Virus record (IMG/VR): IMGVR_UViG_3300017917_000251
Span: 1 to 34,697 of that record
DNA length: 34,697 nt
Strand: one strand, 5' to 3'
Source: a virus
How positions within the stretch are numbered: position 1 is the stretch's first letter; each line of letters opens with the position of its first letter. A program made the position numbers and the translations under genes. The notes beneath the pieces are model-generated. The model was given only the letters and a program-made list of their open reading frames with translations, had not been told where the DNA came from and did no database searches. This document shows, piece by piece, positions 17,593 through 23,891 of the stretch.

Positions 17593-18123
17593 ATGACATG
17601 TATTGCAGTAGTTCGTGATGAAGTAAACAATAAAATTTTTATGGCTGGAGATCGTGGGGCATCAGATGATGGTACTATTCTAGCACTAACTGCACCAAAG
17701 GTGTGGAAGTTAGGTCCTTATCTAATTGGTTATGCTGGTTCAATGGATGGTGAGCGTCTTCGTTATAACTTTAATCCCTATGTACCTGATATTAAAGATA
17801 CTGATAAGTTTATGCAGACTAAGTTTATTAAACAACTTAAGCAGTTCTATACTGATTGGTGGGTAGATACTGGAAAAGATTCAGACTTTGGTTTGATTAT
17901 TGCTGTGCGTGGTCAAATCTATGAGCATAGTTCTGCCGATATGTCTTTATCTAAATACACACTTCCCTATCTTGCAATGGGTTCAGGGGCTGAGTATGCT
18001 TATGGTTATTTAAATGCCACAGAGAAGGCAAAAGATGCAAGAAAACGTGTAGCAGGTGCAGTAAATTCTGCAATTAAATTTAGTCCATCTTGCATGGGTC
18101 CAGTTGACGTAGTAAGCATCTAA
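17593..18123 (+). CDS. HslV/proteasome-beta-like Ntn-hydrolase (threonine peptidase)
   Basis: A 176-aa protein the size of HslV. After Met removal the N-terminus is Thr1 (TCIAVV), the proteasome nucleophile. AGDRG gives Asp19 and TAPKVWKLG gives Lys35. Their 16-residue spacing equals Asp17/Lys33 of HslV. YLIGYAGSMDGERL and AMGSGAEYAYG match HslV strands and the late GSG motif. The ATG at 17593, with GGGAGGGG upstream, exposes the catalytic Thr; a longer in-frame TTG start at 17533 would bury it and sits on the -35 box. No HslU-like ATPase is visible, so it may use a host ATPase, self-assemble, or be a non-proteolytic relative. Confidence 0.85.
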   Translation: MTCIAVVRDEVNNKIFMAGDRGASDDGTILALTAPKVWKLGPYLIGYAGSMDGERLRYNFNPYVPDIKDTDKFMQTKFIKQLKQFYTDWWVDTGKDSDFGLIIAVRGQIYEHSSADMSLSKYTLPYLAMGSGAEYAYGYLNATEKAKDARKRVAGAVNSAIKFSPSCMGPVDVVSI

Positions 18124-18138
18124 GGGTATACTTGTAAT
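18104..18138 (+). promoter_or_regulatory. Promoter for a leaderless transcript
   Basis: TTGACG (18104-18109), a 17-base spacer and TATACT (18127-18132) lie in the end of the HslV-like gene. The ATG at 18139 follows the -10 box by exactly six bases, so transcription should begin at or next to the start codon with no ribosome binding site. Confidence 0.8.
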
Positions 18139-18339
18139 ATGGAAGAAACACTAGTAGATAAAGAGTGGGAAGATTTTGATAAGTGGATTCGTGAGGGTTT
18201 AGAGCGGGGATGGATTACAGAACCGTATTGTAATACTCATGATGGTGGTTATCAATATATGTCAGAAGAAGAAATAGCAGAATGGGATGAGGGTGGAGAC
18301 CCTTGTTGCCATGTCGTCCGATTAATGATAGGAAATTAA
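18139..18339 (+). CDS. Small acidic protein, probably leaderless mRNA
   Basis: A 66-aa, strongly acidic protein rich in Trp, Glu and Asp, with CNTHDGG around residue 31 and PCCHVVRL near the end. The three cysteines and two histidines could bind a metal. The motif YCNTHDG is seen in small actinophage proteins of unknown function. There is no ribosome binding site; a near-consensus promoter places the transcript start at the ATG. The stop is directly followed by the next ATG. Confidence 0.7.
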   Translation: MEETLVDKEWEDFDKWIREGLERGWITEPYCNTHDGGYQYMSEEEIAEWDEGGDPCCHVVRLMIGN

Positions 18340-19011
18340 ATGAAAATAAAGTCAGTAGTAGGAAGTGTATTGTTAATAGTTAGCGCTTTTACATTTGTAT
18401 CAGCACCAGTATCATACGCAGGAGAATGCTCAGCAGCAGATCCATGTCATACATATGCTATGGTAAATGACGCTGGAATTGTAACAAACATTATTGTTTG
18501 TCAACCTTCTGTTTGTGGCTCAGGAACATTTGCTGGAGTGCGAGTAGTTCCACAAGTTGCAGCAGATCCTGTTACACATCAGAGCCAGGCTGGGTATCTT
18601 GCAAATCAAGGAAGTACACCAGTTACAGAACATAATGGGGTTTTTACTGTAACTAATGATCAACCAACTGTAACTTCAAATGTAACACAAAATGTAACTA
18701 ATACAGAAATTGTATCAACATCATTTGAACCAGGAGTAAAGCAATCCTTTACTTTTAACGATACAATTGGTCAGCCAGGTGGTCGTCCAGTTATGAAAAC
18801 TGAACCAATGGATAACTCTATTGGTGCAACATTGTCTTATTCAAAGATTAGAAATTCAGAATCTTCAACCGCTGTTTCTGGAGAATCAATTACATTTGAT
18901 GAAAGGCAAACAGAAGAGGCTGTAGAACTAGAGTTGATGATTCAAGAACTAACAAAGTTACTTGCTAACTGGAATTGGTTTAAAACATCTCTCTTTGGTT
19001 GGTTCCTATAA
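18340..19011 (+). CDS. Exported hypothetical protein
   Basis: A 223-aa protein with a signal peptide (MKIKSVVGSVLLIVSAFTFVS, cleavage near SYA-GEC). Four cysteines follow at about 30, 36, 54 and 59, which could form disulfides outside the cytoplasm. CHTYAMVNDAGIVTNIIVC resembles a repeat found at the start of some phage tail-associated proteins. The middle is Thr/Val/Asn rich, and the C-terminus (about 190-223) is amphipathic and ends in a Trp/Phe-rich stretch. It could be surface-attached or virion-associated; no family is certain. This is the third exported protein in this block. Confidence 0.65.
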   Translation: MKIKSVVGSVLLIVSAFTFVSAPVSYAGECSAADPCHTYAMVNDAGIVTNIIVCQPSVCGSGTFAGVRVVPQVAADPVTHQSQAGYLANQGSTPVTEHNGVFTVTNDQPTVTSNVTQNVTNTEIVSTSFEPGVKQSFTFNDTIGQPGGRPVMKTEPMDNSIGATLSYSKIRNSESSTAVSGESITFDERQTEEAVELELMIQELTKLLANWNWFKTSLFGWFL

Positions 19012-19021
19012 AGTAAGGTTT

Positions 19022-19094
19022 TGGGCTGTAACTCAGTTGGTAGAGTGGCGAACTGTTAATTCGCAAGTCGTAGGATCGAGGCCTACCAGCCCAG
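19022..19094 (+). tRNA. tRNA-Asn (GTT)
   Basis: Cloverleaf with 7-bp acceptor TGGGCTG/CAGCCCA, anticodon stem GCGAA/TTCGC with loop CTGTTAA (anticodon GTT), T arm GTAGG/CCTAC and discriminator G. CCA is not encoded. A TATAAA box at 19007-19012 could start transcription just before it. Confidence 0.95.
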
Positions 19095-19272
19095 CAGTGT
19101 AGTGACTAACACTCGGTTATACCAATCGTGAATAAGGTATGTAGGAACTGTCACGAAAAGACAGACGCCACTAACCTTGGCGCAGTGACAACAGTGTCCA
19201 TGGTTGCTACTACTCGTAGGATATCTAGTATAGAGTCAGTAGGGGGATGCTAGTCACATTCTGCCTACATAA
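19095..19272 (+). ncRNA. Possible structured RNA between tRNA genes
   Basis: This 178-base spacer has no convincing gene but many helices. ATGTAGG (19139-19145) pairs with CCTACAT (19264-19270). Inside lies TGTCAC (19149-19154) with GTGACA (19185-19190), enclosing CGCCA (19166-19170) with TGGCG (19178-19182). GTGACTA (19102-19108) can instead pair with TAGTCAC (19251-19257), which would cross the outer helix. ATACC/GGTAT (19120-19140) gives another hairpin. It is either a phage small RNA, processed with the tRNAs, or a decayed tRNA tract. I do not recognise a known RNA class. Confidence 0.4.
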
Positions 19273-19344
19273 GTCTCCATCGTCTAATGGTTAGGACTCC
19301 AGGTTTTCAACCTGGCAACAGGGGTTCAACTCCCCTTGGAGATA
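19273..19344 (+). tRNA. tRNA-Glu (TTC)
   Basis: Acceptor GTCTCCA/TGGAGAT (one G-U pair), D arm GTCT/GGAC, anticodon stem CCAGG/CCTGG with loop TTTTCAA (anticodon TTC), T arm AGGGG/CCCCT and discriminator A. CCA is not encoded. Confidence 0.94.
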
Positions 19345-19348
19345 CTAT

Positions 19349-19422
19349 GCGGATGTTGCATAATGGTAGTGCCTCTGCCTTCCAAGCAGATAGTGCCAGT
19401 TCAATTCTGGTCATCCGCTCCA
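19349..19422 (+). tRNA. tRNA-Gly (TCC) with encoded CCA
   Basis: Acceptor GCGGATG/CATCCGC, anticodon stem TCTGC/GCAGA with loop CTTCCAA (anticodon TCC), T arm CCAG/CTGG, and discriminator T at 19419 followed by genomic CCA (19420-19422). It is the only tRNA here with CCA in the DNA. Confidence 0.94.
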
Positions 19423-19423
19423 A

Positions 19424-19495
19424 TCTCCCTTCGTCCAACTGGCAGGACTCCAGTTTCTGGCACTGGCAATCTTGGTTCAAATCCAGGGGGGAGAG
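19424..19495 (+). tRNA. tRNA-Gln (CTG)
   Basis: Acceptor TCTCCCT/GGGGAGA (one G-U), D arm GTCC/GGAC, anticodon stem CCAGT/ACTGG with loop TTCTGGC (anticodon CTG), T arm CTTGG/CCAGG and discriminator G. Only one base separates it from the CCA of tRNA-Gly. Confidence 0.9.
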
Positions 19496-19501
19496 CAAAA
19501 G

Positions 19502-19510
19502 TGGTATAAT
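19502..19510 (+). promoter_or_regulatory. Extended -10 promoter for the Hsp20 gene
   Basis: TGGTATAAT: TGn plus perfect TATAAT at 19505-19510, seven bases after tRNA-Gln. No -35 box is recognisable. It gives an untranslated leader of about 50 bases ending in AAAAGGAGAAAA before the ATG at 19568. Confidence 0.7.
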
Positions 19511-19567
19511 AGTATTGTACTGCCTACGGGGGTACATAAATTAACTCGCTGAAAAGGAGAAAATAAA

Positions 19568-19996
19568 ATGAGTTATGTAAATGTAACAACAAACGGCCTT
19601 GGGCCAACATGGTTAAACGATCCATTCTTTATTGGATTTGACAAAATGTTTAACCGTCTAACACATTCAACAAATCAACAATCTGGATTCCCTCCATACA
19701 ATGTTCGTAAGGTAGATGAGGATACTTTTGTTGTAGAACTTGCAGTAGCAGGTTACAATAAAGAATCACTTGACATTACTGAGCATGATGGGGTACTTAC
19801 CATTAAGGGTGAGCGTCCAGAAGATGTTGAAGAATATATCCACAAGGGTATTGCAGGTAGAAAGTTTACTCGTACCTTTACCCTTGCAGAATATATGTAT
19901 GTTGACAGCGCTGATCTAAATGATGGAATGCTTTATGTTATAGTTAAGCGTGACATTCCAGAAGAGAAGAAGCCTAAAACAATCTCAATTAAGTAG
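19568..19996 (+). CDS. Small heat-shock protein, Hsp20/alpha-crystallin family
   Basis: A 142-aa ATP-independent chaperone. The alpha-crystallin core is visible as YNVRKVDEDTFVVELAVAGY, LDITEHDGVLTIKGER, then GIAGRKFTRTFTLAEYMYVDSADLNDGMLYVIVKRDIPEE, ending with the short IxI-type tail ISIK. Phages of several groups carry Hsp20, where it is thought to aid virion assembly or host stress management. It has its own promoter and strong ribosome binding site, and the hairpin at 20011-20091 follows. Confidence 0.93.
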   Translation: MSYVNVTTNGLGPTWLNDPFFIGFDKMFNRLTHSTNQQSGFPPYNVRKVDEDTFVVELAVAGYNKESLDITEHDGVLTIKGERPEDVEEYIHKGIAGRKFTRTFTLAEYMYVDSADLNDGMLYVIVKRDIPEEKKPKTISIK

Positions 19997-20010
19997 TACA
20001 ATATAGTTGT

Positions 20011-20091
20011 CCCCACACAGGACCTTAGTGATGGTATAGTTACCCATTTACTTATGACCTGGGCCATCGTGCTTGGAATACCTGTGTGGGG
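20011..20091 (+). other. Long-armed hairpin after Hsp20 (RNA element or terminator)
   Basis: CCCCACACAGG (20011-20021) and CCTGTGTGGGG (20081-20091) are perfect 11-base inverted arms. The 59-base loop can fold further: GATGG (20030-20034) with CCATC (20064-20068), or GGTA/TACC (20033-20044). The T-rich tail that follows (CTTCTAATTTTT) is interrupted, so this is an imperfect terminator at best and may be a stable RNA. Confidence 0.6.
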
Positions 20092-20107
20092 CTTCTAATT
20101 TTTGGTG

Positions 20108-20113
20108 TATAAT
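20108..20113 (+). promoter_or_regulatory. -10 box before the HNH gene (near-leaderless)
   Basis: A perfect TATAAT lies nine bases upstream of the ATG at 20123, with no ribosome binding site between them. The predicted transcript would start within a few bases of the ATG. Confidence 0.55.
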
Positions 20114-20122
20114 TATAAAACC

Positions 20123-20398
20123 ATGTCAGAAAAAGAATTGGCAGTTTTAAATAAACAGCAATTCAAACAGCGTCTGAGAGCAATTAAAGAGGCTAGTGGG
20201 TGTGTTGACTGCGGAGAATGTAATCATATAGTTTTAGATTTTGATCACTTGCATGATAAAAAATATAATATATCTAGAATGATTCATGATGGATTTTCGT
20301 GGGCAGCAATTAAAAAAGAAATTTCAAAATGTGAAGTAGTATGTGCAAACTGTCATAGGATAAGAACTTATAACAGATTGACAAGCAAGACTGCTTAA
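20123..20398 (+). CDS. Small HNH-type endonuclease
   Basis: A 91-aa protein with a compact HNH fold signature. CVDCGEC and CEVVCANCH provide two CxxC zinc knuckles; LDFDHLHDKK contains the catalytic D-H; and CANCHRIRTYNRL supplies the final His and basic residues. The whole protein is the nuclease domain with a short N-terminal helix, as in free-standing phage HNH genes. I start at ATG 20123; an in-frame GTG at 20102 lies before the -10 box and is unlikely. It could be a homing-type or packaging-associated nuclease. Confidence 0.85.
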   Translation: MSEKELAVLNKQQFKQRLRAIKEASGCVDCGECNHIVLDFDHLHDKKYNISRMIHDGFSWAAIKKEISKCEVVCANCHRIRTYNRLTSKTA

Positions 20399-20407
20399 TG
20401 CTATAAT
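20378..20407 (+). promoter_or_regulatory. Consensus promoter for the endolysin gene
   Basis: TTGACA (20378-20383), an 18-base spacer, and TGC-TATAAT (box 20402-20407) form a fully consensus promoter. The -35 lies inside the HNH gene. TTTAGGAGG follows, giving a strong ribosome binding site for the ATG at 20435. Confidence 0.92.
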
Positions 20408-20434
20408 TAAAAGACTAACTTTAGGAGGTTATAT

Positions 20435-21226
20435 ATGGCTGTAAAAGGCTCAGTAGATGCAATCATTGAGGTTGCTAAGAAAGAAATTGGAACAATTGAA
20501 GGTCCAAAAGATAATGAAACAAAGTATGGTAAGTGGAGTGGTGTAAACTTTCAACCATGGTGTCAGTCATTTGTTTCTTGGTGTGCTTTTACATCTGGAC
20601 TAGATCCAAAGAAGTACCCTAAGACTGCTTCAACAGTAGCAGCAGCAGACTTCTTTAAGAAGAATAATCGTTGGGCTGATGCTCGTAATGATGATCCAAC
20701 TCCAGGTGACTGGATTTATTTTGATTTCCCAGATGATGGGGTCAATCGTATTTCACATGTAGGTCTTTGCATTAAGAACAATGGCGATGGAACAATCCAA
20801 GTTATTGAAGGAAACACTTCAGGAACTGCAAAGGGAGACCAGCGCAATGGAGGAATGTGTGTAGAGAAGACTCGTGCATATGTAAAGAACAAGAAGGGCA
20901 TTCTCAATGCCGTTGTAGGTTGGGGTCGTCCAGTCTATGCGGGAGAAGAAAATGCTCCGTTGCTATCTAAAGGTGGGGTAGTTGCAGAAGTATCAGCAGC
21001 ACCAACACCTGCAAAGAAGGCACCTGCTAAATCAGCACCAAAACTATTTAAGGTTGGAGCAAAGGGTCCAGGAGTAAAGACAATTCAATCACTGCTTGGT
21101 ATTAAAGCAGATGGTTCGTTTGGTCCAGGAACTGAAAAGGCTGTTAAGGAATTTCAAAAGAAGTCTAATCTTCCAGTAACAGGACAAGTAGATTCAAAAA
21201 CACTTCAGGCACTAAAGGCTAAGTAA
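20435..21226 (+). CDS. Endolysin: CHAP-like peptidase with peptidoglycan-binding domain
   Basis: A 263-aa cell-wall hydrolase for host lysis. The N-terminal CHAP/NlpC-type catalytic domain (about 1-170) shows PWCQSFVSWC with nucleophile C43, ISHVGL with H108, and VIEGNTSG with E125/N127. A flexible Ala/Pro/Lys linker (about 175-200) joins a PG_binding_1 domain (about 200-263: GPGVKTIQSLLGI, DGSFGPGTEKAV, FQKKSNLPVTGQVD). There is no signal peptide, so release needs a holin; candidates are at 17041, 17213 and 26682. Expression should be strong. Confidence 0.93.
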   Translation: MAVKGSVDAIIEVAKKEIGTIEGPKDNETKYGKWSGVNFQPWCQSFVSWCAFTSGLDPKKYPKTASTVAAADFFKKNNRWADARNDDPTPGDWIYFDFPDDGVNRISHVGLCIKNNGDGTIQVIEGNTSGTAKGDQRNGGMCVEKTRAYVKNKKGILNAVVGWGRPVYAGEENAPLLSKGGVVAEVSAAPTPAKKAPAKSAPKLFKVGAKGPGVKTIQSLLGIKADGSFGPGTEKAVKEFQKKSNLPVTGQVDSKTLQALKAK

Positions 21227-21408
21227 TGCCAATCTATGAATATAAGTGTGAATGCAATGGTAATTTAATTGCATTTAACACAAGCATTTCAAATTATAAA
21301 GAGAGTTATCCTTGCGAGGAGTGTGGTGCTGATATGAAACGGCACTACACCCCCGTGGGTGCTCAGTTCACTGGTTCGGGTTTTTATTCCACAGATAATA
21401 GAAAGTAA
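21226..21408 (+). CDS. FmdB-like zinc-ribbon protein
   Basis: A 60-aa protein starting one base inside the endolysin stop. MPIYEYKCECNG, then YPCEECGADM and a Gly/Ser-Phe tail (GSGFYSTD) match the FmdB-type putative regulatory family, whose N-terminus is nearly invariant and which ends in a GSGFY motif. It probably binds one zinc through paired cysteines. The role in phages is unknown; transcription or translation regulation is suspected for bacterial members. Confidence 0.87.
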   Translation: MPIYEYKCECNGNLIAFNTSISNYKESYPCEECGADMKRHYTPVGAQFTGSGFYSTDNRK

Positions 21409-21411
21409 GGG

Positions 21412-21423
21412 TATACTATGAGT
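21412..21423 (+). promoter_or_regulatory. -10 box positioned for a leaderless start
   Basis: TATACT (21412-21417) is followed by six bases and then the ATG at 21424. No clear -35 box is seen. Confidence 0.5.
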
Positions 21424-21675
21424 ATGATGACAAAAGAAGAAGCAGTAGAGGTTCAATGGCAACTTTCTCCAGTAGATCGTTGTGATTCATGTGCAGCAGA
21501 AGCGCTAGTAAAGGTCACAGGTATTGCAGGAGAACTACTGTTTTGTGGTCATCACTACAACAAGATTATGGATAATCCTGAAGGTTATAAGAAAATGATG
21601 GCTTTTGCCATTACAATTCTTGATGAGCGGGATAAACTTATCCAAAACAAACTAAAGGATAAAGATTATGTATGA
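21424..21675 (+). CDS. DUF7455-like actinobacterial small protein
   Basis: An 83-aa protein with the pattern DRCDSCAAEALVKVTGIAG then ELLFCGHHYNK, matching the actinobacterial family in which CxxC and CxHH form a metal site. The C-terminal half is helical. I choose ATG 21424, six bases after TATACT, over ATG 21418, which directly abuts the -10 box; a third in-frame ATG is at 21427. The family is widespread in actinobacteria and their phages, with unknown function. It overlaps the nuclease gene by 8 bases. Confidence 0.83.
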   Translation: MMTKEEAVEVQWQLSPVDRCDSCAAEALVKVTGIAGELLFCGHHYNKIMDNPEGYKKMMAFAITILDERDKLIQNKLKDKDYV

Positions 21676-22075
21676 GTATTATGTTAGAAAAGTAGAGAAT
21701 GTCGTAGATGGAGACACTATTGATGTTCTTATTGATTTAGGGTTTGATATTTTATTTGCATCTCGTGTAAGATTGGCTGGTATTGATACCCCTGAATCTC
21801 GTACATCTGATAAGGCTGAGAAAGTTCTTGGTCTAGAGGCTAAGGAATATCTTAAGAAGGCTCTTAAAGATGCAAAGTCTGTTGTTATTAAGACTGAGAA
21901 GATGGACTCATCTGAAAAGTATGGTCGCATTTTGGGCTGGGTATATATTAATGGAGACACAGTATCTCTTAATGATATGATGATCAATGACGGTTATGCA
22001 TGGGGATACTTAGGTGATACTAAAGTCAAGGACTTTGAGGCACTAGCAAAGGCTAGAAAGAAGTCTGGAAAGTGA
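21668..22075 (+). CDS. Thermonuclease-like (SNase-fold) nuclease
   Basis: A 135-aa nuclease of the staphylococcal nuclease family. VVDGDTIDV (D14, D16), RVRLAGIDTPE (R35, D40, E43) and KYGRILGWV (R87) are the conserved Ca2+ and catalytic residues. NDMMINDGYAW is the typical C-terminal helix region. No signal peptide is seen, so it probably acts in the cytoplasm, for example in host DNA breakdown or repair. Overlaps the thioredoxin start by four bases (GTGA). Confidence 0.92.
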   Translation: MYEYYVRKVENVVDGDTIDVLIDLGFDILFASRVRLAGIDTPESRTSDKAEKVLGLEAKEYLKKALKDAKSVVIKTEKMDSSEKYGRILGWVYINGDTVSLNDMMINDGYAWGYLGDTKVKDFEALAKARKKSGK

Positions 22076-22329
22076 AAAGCATATTTTATTTTACTGCAGA
22101 CTGGTGTAACCCATGTAAGAAAACTAAGCCTATTGTTGAAGAACTTAATCGTGAATCAGCAGATGTAAAGTTTCAAGTCATAGATGCTGACTCAGAGATT
22201 GATTTAGTTAAGGCATTTGAAGTACGCTCTATTCCTACATTTATTGTTATTGAAGATGGGAAAGAGATTAAGCGGACTACTGGTGCACAAACAAAAGAGC
22301 AACTAGAAGGTTTAATGTACGATGAATGA
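22072..22329 (+). CDS. Thioredoxin-like protein
   Basis: An 85-aa thioredoxin-fold protein. The active site is ADWCNPCKK (C12, C15) and the cis-proline loop is SIPTFIVI, followed by GKEIKRTTGAQ. It starts at GTG overlapping the preceding stop. Shorter than bacterial thioredoxin (about 105 aa), as in many phages. It may supply electrons to a ribonucleotide reductase or serve as a processivity factor, but neither partner is seen here. Confidence 0.92.
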   Translation: MKSIFYFTADWCNPCKKTKPIVEELNRESADVKFQVIDADSEIDLVKAFEVRSIPTFIVIEDGKEIKRTTGAQTKEQLEGLMYDE

Positions 22330-22651
22330 GGAATACCCCGACATTTTTGATATGCTAATTTTAAATGGTGCTATTGAAGTTGTCGGGGTAGACCCTATTT
22401 CTGGAGAGTTCTTATACTCAATGACAGAAAAAATGATTGAGATTATGCCTGAAGTCTATGAAGAACACATGCATGAGGTAAATAGCCAAATCATGAAACT
22501 CTGGCAAGAGGGCTTTGTTTCTGTTGATCTTTTAGATGAAAATCCTATGGTAAACCTGACGAATAAGGCCTTTGACCAAAAAGAACTGGCTAAAATGGAT
22601 CCAGAGTCACTAGAATTTTTAAGAGAAATTAAGAGAGTTTTAGCAAAGTAA
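22322..22651 (+). CDS. Conserved phage hypothetical protein
   Basis: A 109-aa acidic protein overlapping the thioredoxin gene by 8 bases. It contains a beta-hairpin-like PISGEFLYSMTEKM, then long helices (VYEEHMHEVNSQIMKLWQEGFV) and an acidic, charged C-terminus. No metal or nucleotide site is visible. Its place before the head-associated gene fits a virion assembly or scaffolding helper; this is a guess from context. Confidence 0.6.
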   Translation: MNEEYPDIFDMLILNGAIEVVGVDPISGEFLYSMTEKMIEIMPEVYEEHMHEVNSQIMKLWQEGFVSVDLLDENPMVNLTNKAFDQKELAKMDPESLEFLREIKRVLAK

Positions 22652-22664
22652 ACTCTGCTATAAT

Positions 22665-22673
22665 CAGTATATA
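22665..22673 (+). promoter_or_regulatory. Extended -10 promoter before the head-associated gene
   Basis: TGCTATAAT (box 22668-22673) follows the preceding gene by about 15 bases. The -35 region is weak. CTAGGAGG before the ATG at 22691 is a strong ribosome binding site. Confidence 0.65.
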
Positions 22674-22690
22674 GGTCTAGGAGGATCGTC

Positions 22691-23755
22691 ATGCCATATA
22701 AGGTAGGAGCAAAAGGCTCATTTGGGTGTTCTGGCTACCCTGCTCTCAAAGAGGGCACAAATGAAGTGATGGGCTGCCATACATCAAGAGCAGAAGCAGC
22801 AGCACAAATTTATGCTATTAATCGCAGTGAGGGAAATATTGGCAAAGCGATGCCTAACCTTAAAGAGGGCGACTTTGCAATGACTGCACACGGTGGAGAT
22901 GAAGAATTCCACATTGGTCAAGTTGTTCATGTTATGCGTGAAGGTATGCTTGGAATTCCTGGTGGAGAATATACACTTGAAGCAACTCCAGAAAATCCAG
23001 CAGTATTAATTCAACTATTTGAACAAGAAGAAAGCGGACTATGGGAAGCAACAAGAACATATTCAGCATGTATGATGAGTTTATTTATTCCCATTGATCC
23101 TCTTCCAGTTGAGCCAGAGTTAACTGTAGAAGATATGCCAAACATGAATGCTCAGCCAGACCTAGTTGATGCTTATGATGCATCAATTGGTAAGTCACAG
23201 TGCTGTCCAGATGAAATTGAAAAGAAAGCACCGTGTTGGGATGGGTATGTAATGCGTGGCATGAAGCCTGGTGAAGGTGGGAAGATGGTTCCTAACTGTG
23301 TGCCTGCAGCAAAAGCAGATGATCTTTGGGAAGATGATGACACTGTTGTTTATGAAGCAGACTCATTACAAAAGGCAGAAGGATATTCGCCACCTGCAGG
23401 AGCAAGATCTGCTGCTCGTAGAGCAATTAAATTTAAAGAAGATGGTAAGGCTAATGGTGCAGGAACTGCAGTTGGCTGGACAAGAGCGGGACAGTTAGCA
23501 AGAGGAGAGACAATCTCTCTTAGTACTGTTAAGAGAATGTACTCATACTTCTCACGCCACGAAGTAGACAAGAAGGGCAAGGACTGGGGAAACACGGCAA
23601 ATCCTTCTAATGGATACATCATGTGGTTAGCATGGGGCGGAGATGCAGGATTCTCTTGGTCAAGATCAATTGTTAATCGTGAGAAAGATAAGGCATTGTT
23701 TGCTGATTTTGGTAAAGATTATACAAAGACTCAGACAGATAGGTACTCTCTATAA
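22691..23755 (+). CDS. Three-module phage mosaic protein, possibly head-associated
   Basis: A 354-aa protein built from pieces usually found in separate phage proteins. Residues 1-50 (KVGAKGSFGCSGYPALKEGT, VMGCHTSRAEAAAQIYAIN) match a small module common near capsid protease genes. Residues about 165-210 hold CCPDEI, CWDGYVMRGMKPGEGGKMVPNC, a second recurring module. Residues about 235-345 (PPAGARSAARRAIKF, GTAVGWTRAGQLA, TVKRMYSYFSRHEVDKKGKDW, IMWLAWGGDAGFSW) match a domain seen alone or attached to phage portal or protease proteins. Function unknown; head assembly or DNA association is plausible. Confidence 0.72.
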   Translation: MPYKVGAKGSFGCSGYPALKEGTNEVMGCHTSRAEAAAQIYAINRSEGNIGKAMPNLKEGDFAMTAHGGDEEFHIGQVVHVMREGMLGIPGGEYTLEATPENPAVLIQLFEQEESGLWEATRTYSACMMSLFIPIDPLPVEPELTVEDMPNMNAQPDLVDAYDASIGKSQCCPDEIEKKAPCWDGYVMRGMKPGEGGKMVPNCVPAAKADDLWEDDDTVVYEADSLQKAEGYSPPAGARSAARRAIKFKEDGKANGAGTAVGWTRAGQLARGETISLSTVKRMYSYFSRHEVDKKGKDWGNTANPSNGYIMWLAWGGDAGFSWSRSIVNREKDKALFADFGKDYTKTQTDRYSL

Positions 23756-23889
23756 TGGCAAAGAAGAAGTCATTTGCATTTAATCCAACACAAATTAAAG
23801 ATGGCTGGATTGTTAAAATGCGTAAAGACGGCACTATCAAGAAAAAGATTGAACCTTGGGAGCCAGGCAAACCTAAAAAGGATAAGTAA
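23755..23889 (+). CDS. Tiny basic protein
   Basis: A 44-aa lysine-rich protein (MAKKKSFAF at the start, GKPKKDK at the end) beginning in a TAATG overlap with the preceding gene and ending two bases before the next. The middle, DGWIVKMRKDGTIKKKI, looks like a small beta-hairpin. It may bind nucleic acid or be a minor virion protein. Too short to classify. Confidence 0.62.
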   Translation: MAKKKSFAFNPTQIKDGWIVKMRKDGTIKKKIEPWEPGKPKKDK

Positions 23890-23891
23890 CT

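Noticed and set aside
19095-19272. tmRNA or group I intron next to tRNA-Asn
   Set aside because: No tmRNA-type acceptor arm or tag frame is seen, the tract is too short for a group I intron, and the tRNA genes around it are intact.
19287-19544. Open frames on both strands through the tRNA cluster
   Set aside because: They run through three well-formed tRNA genes and carry no ribosome binding site.
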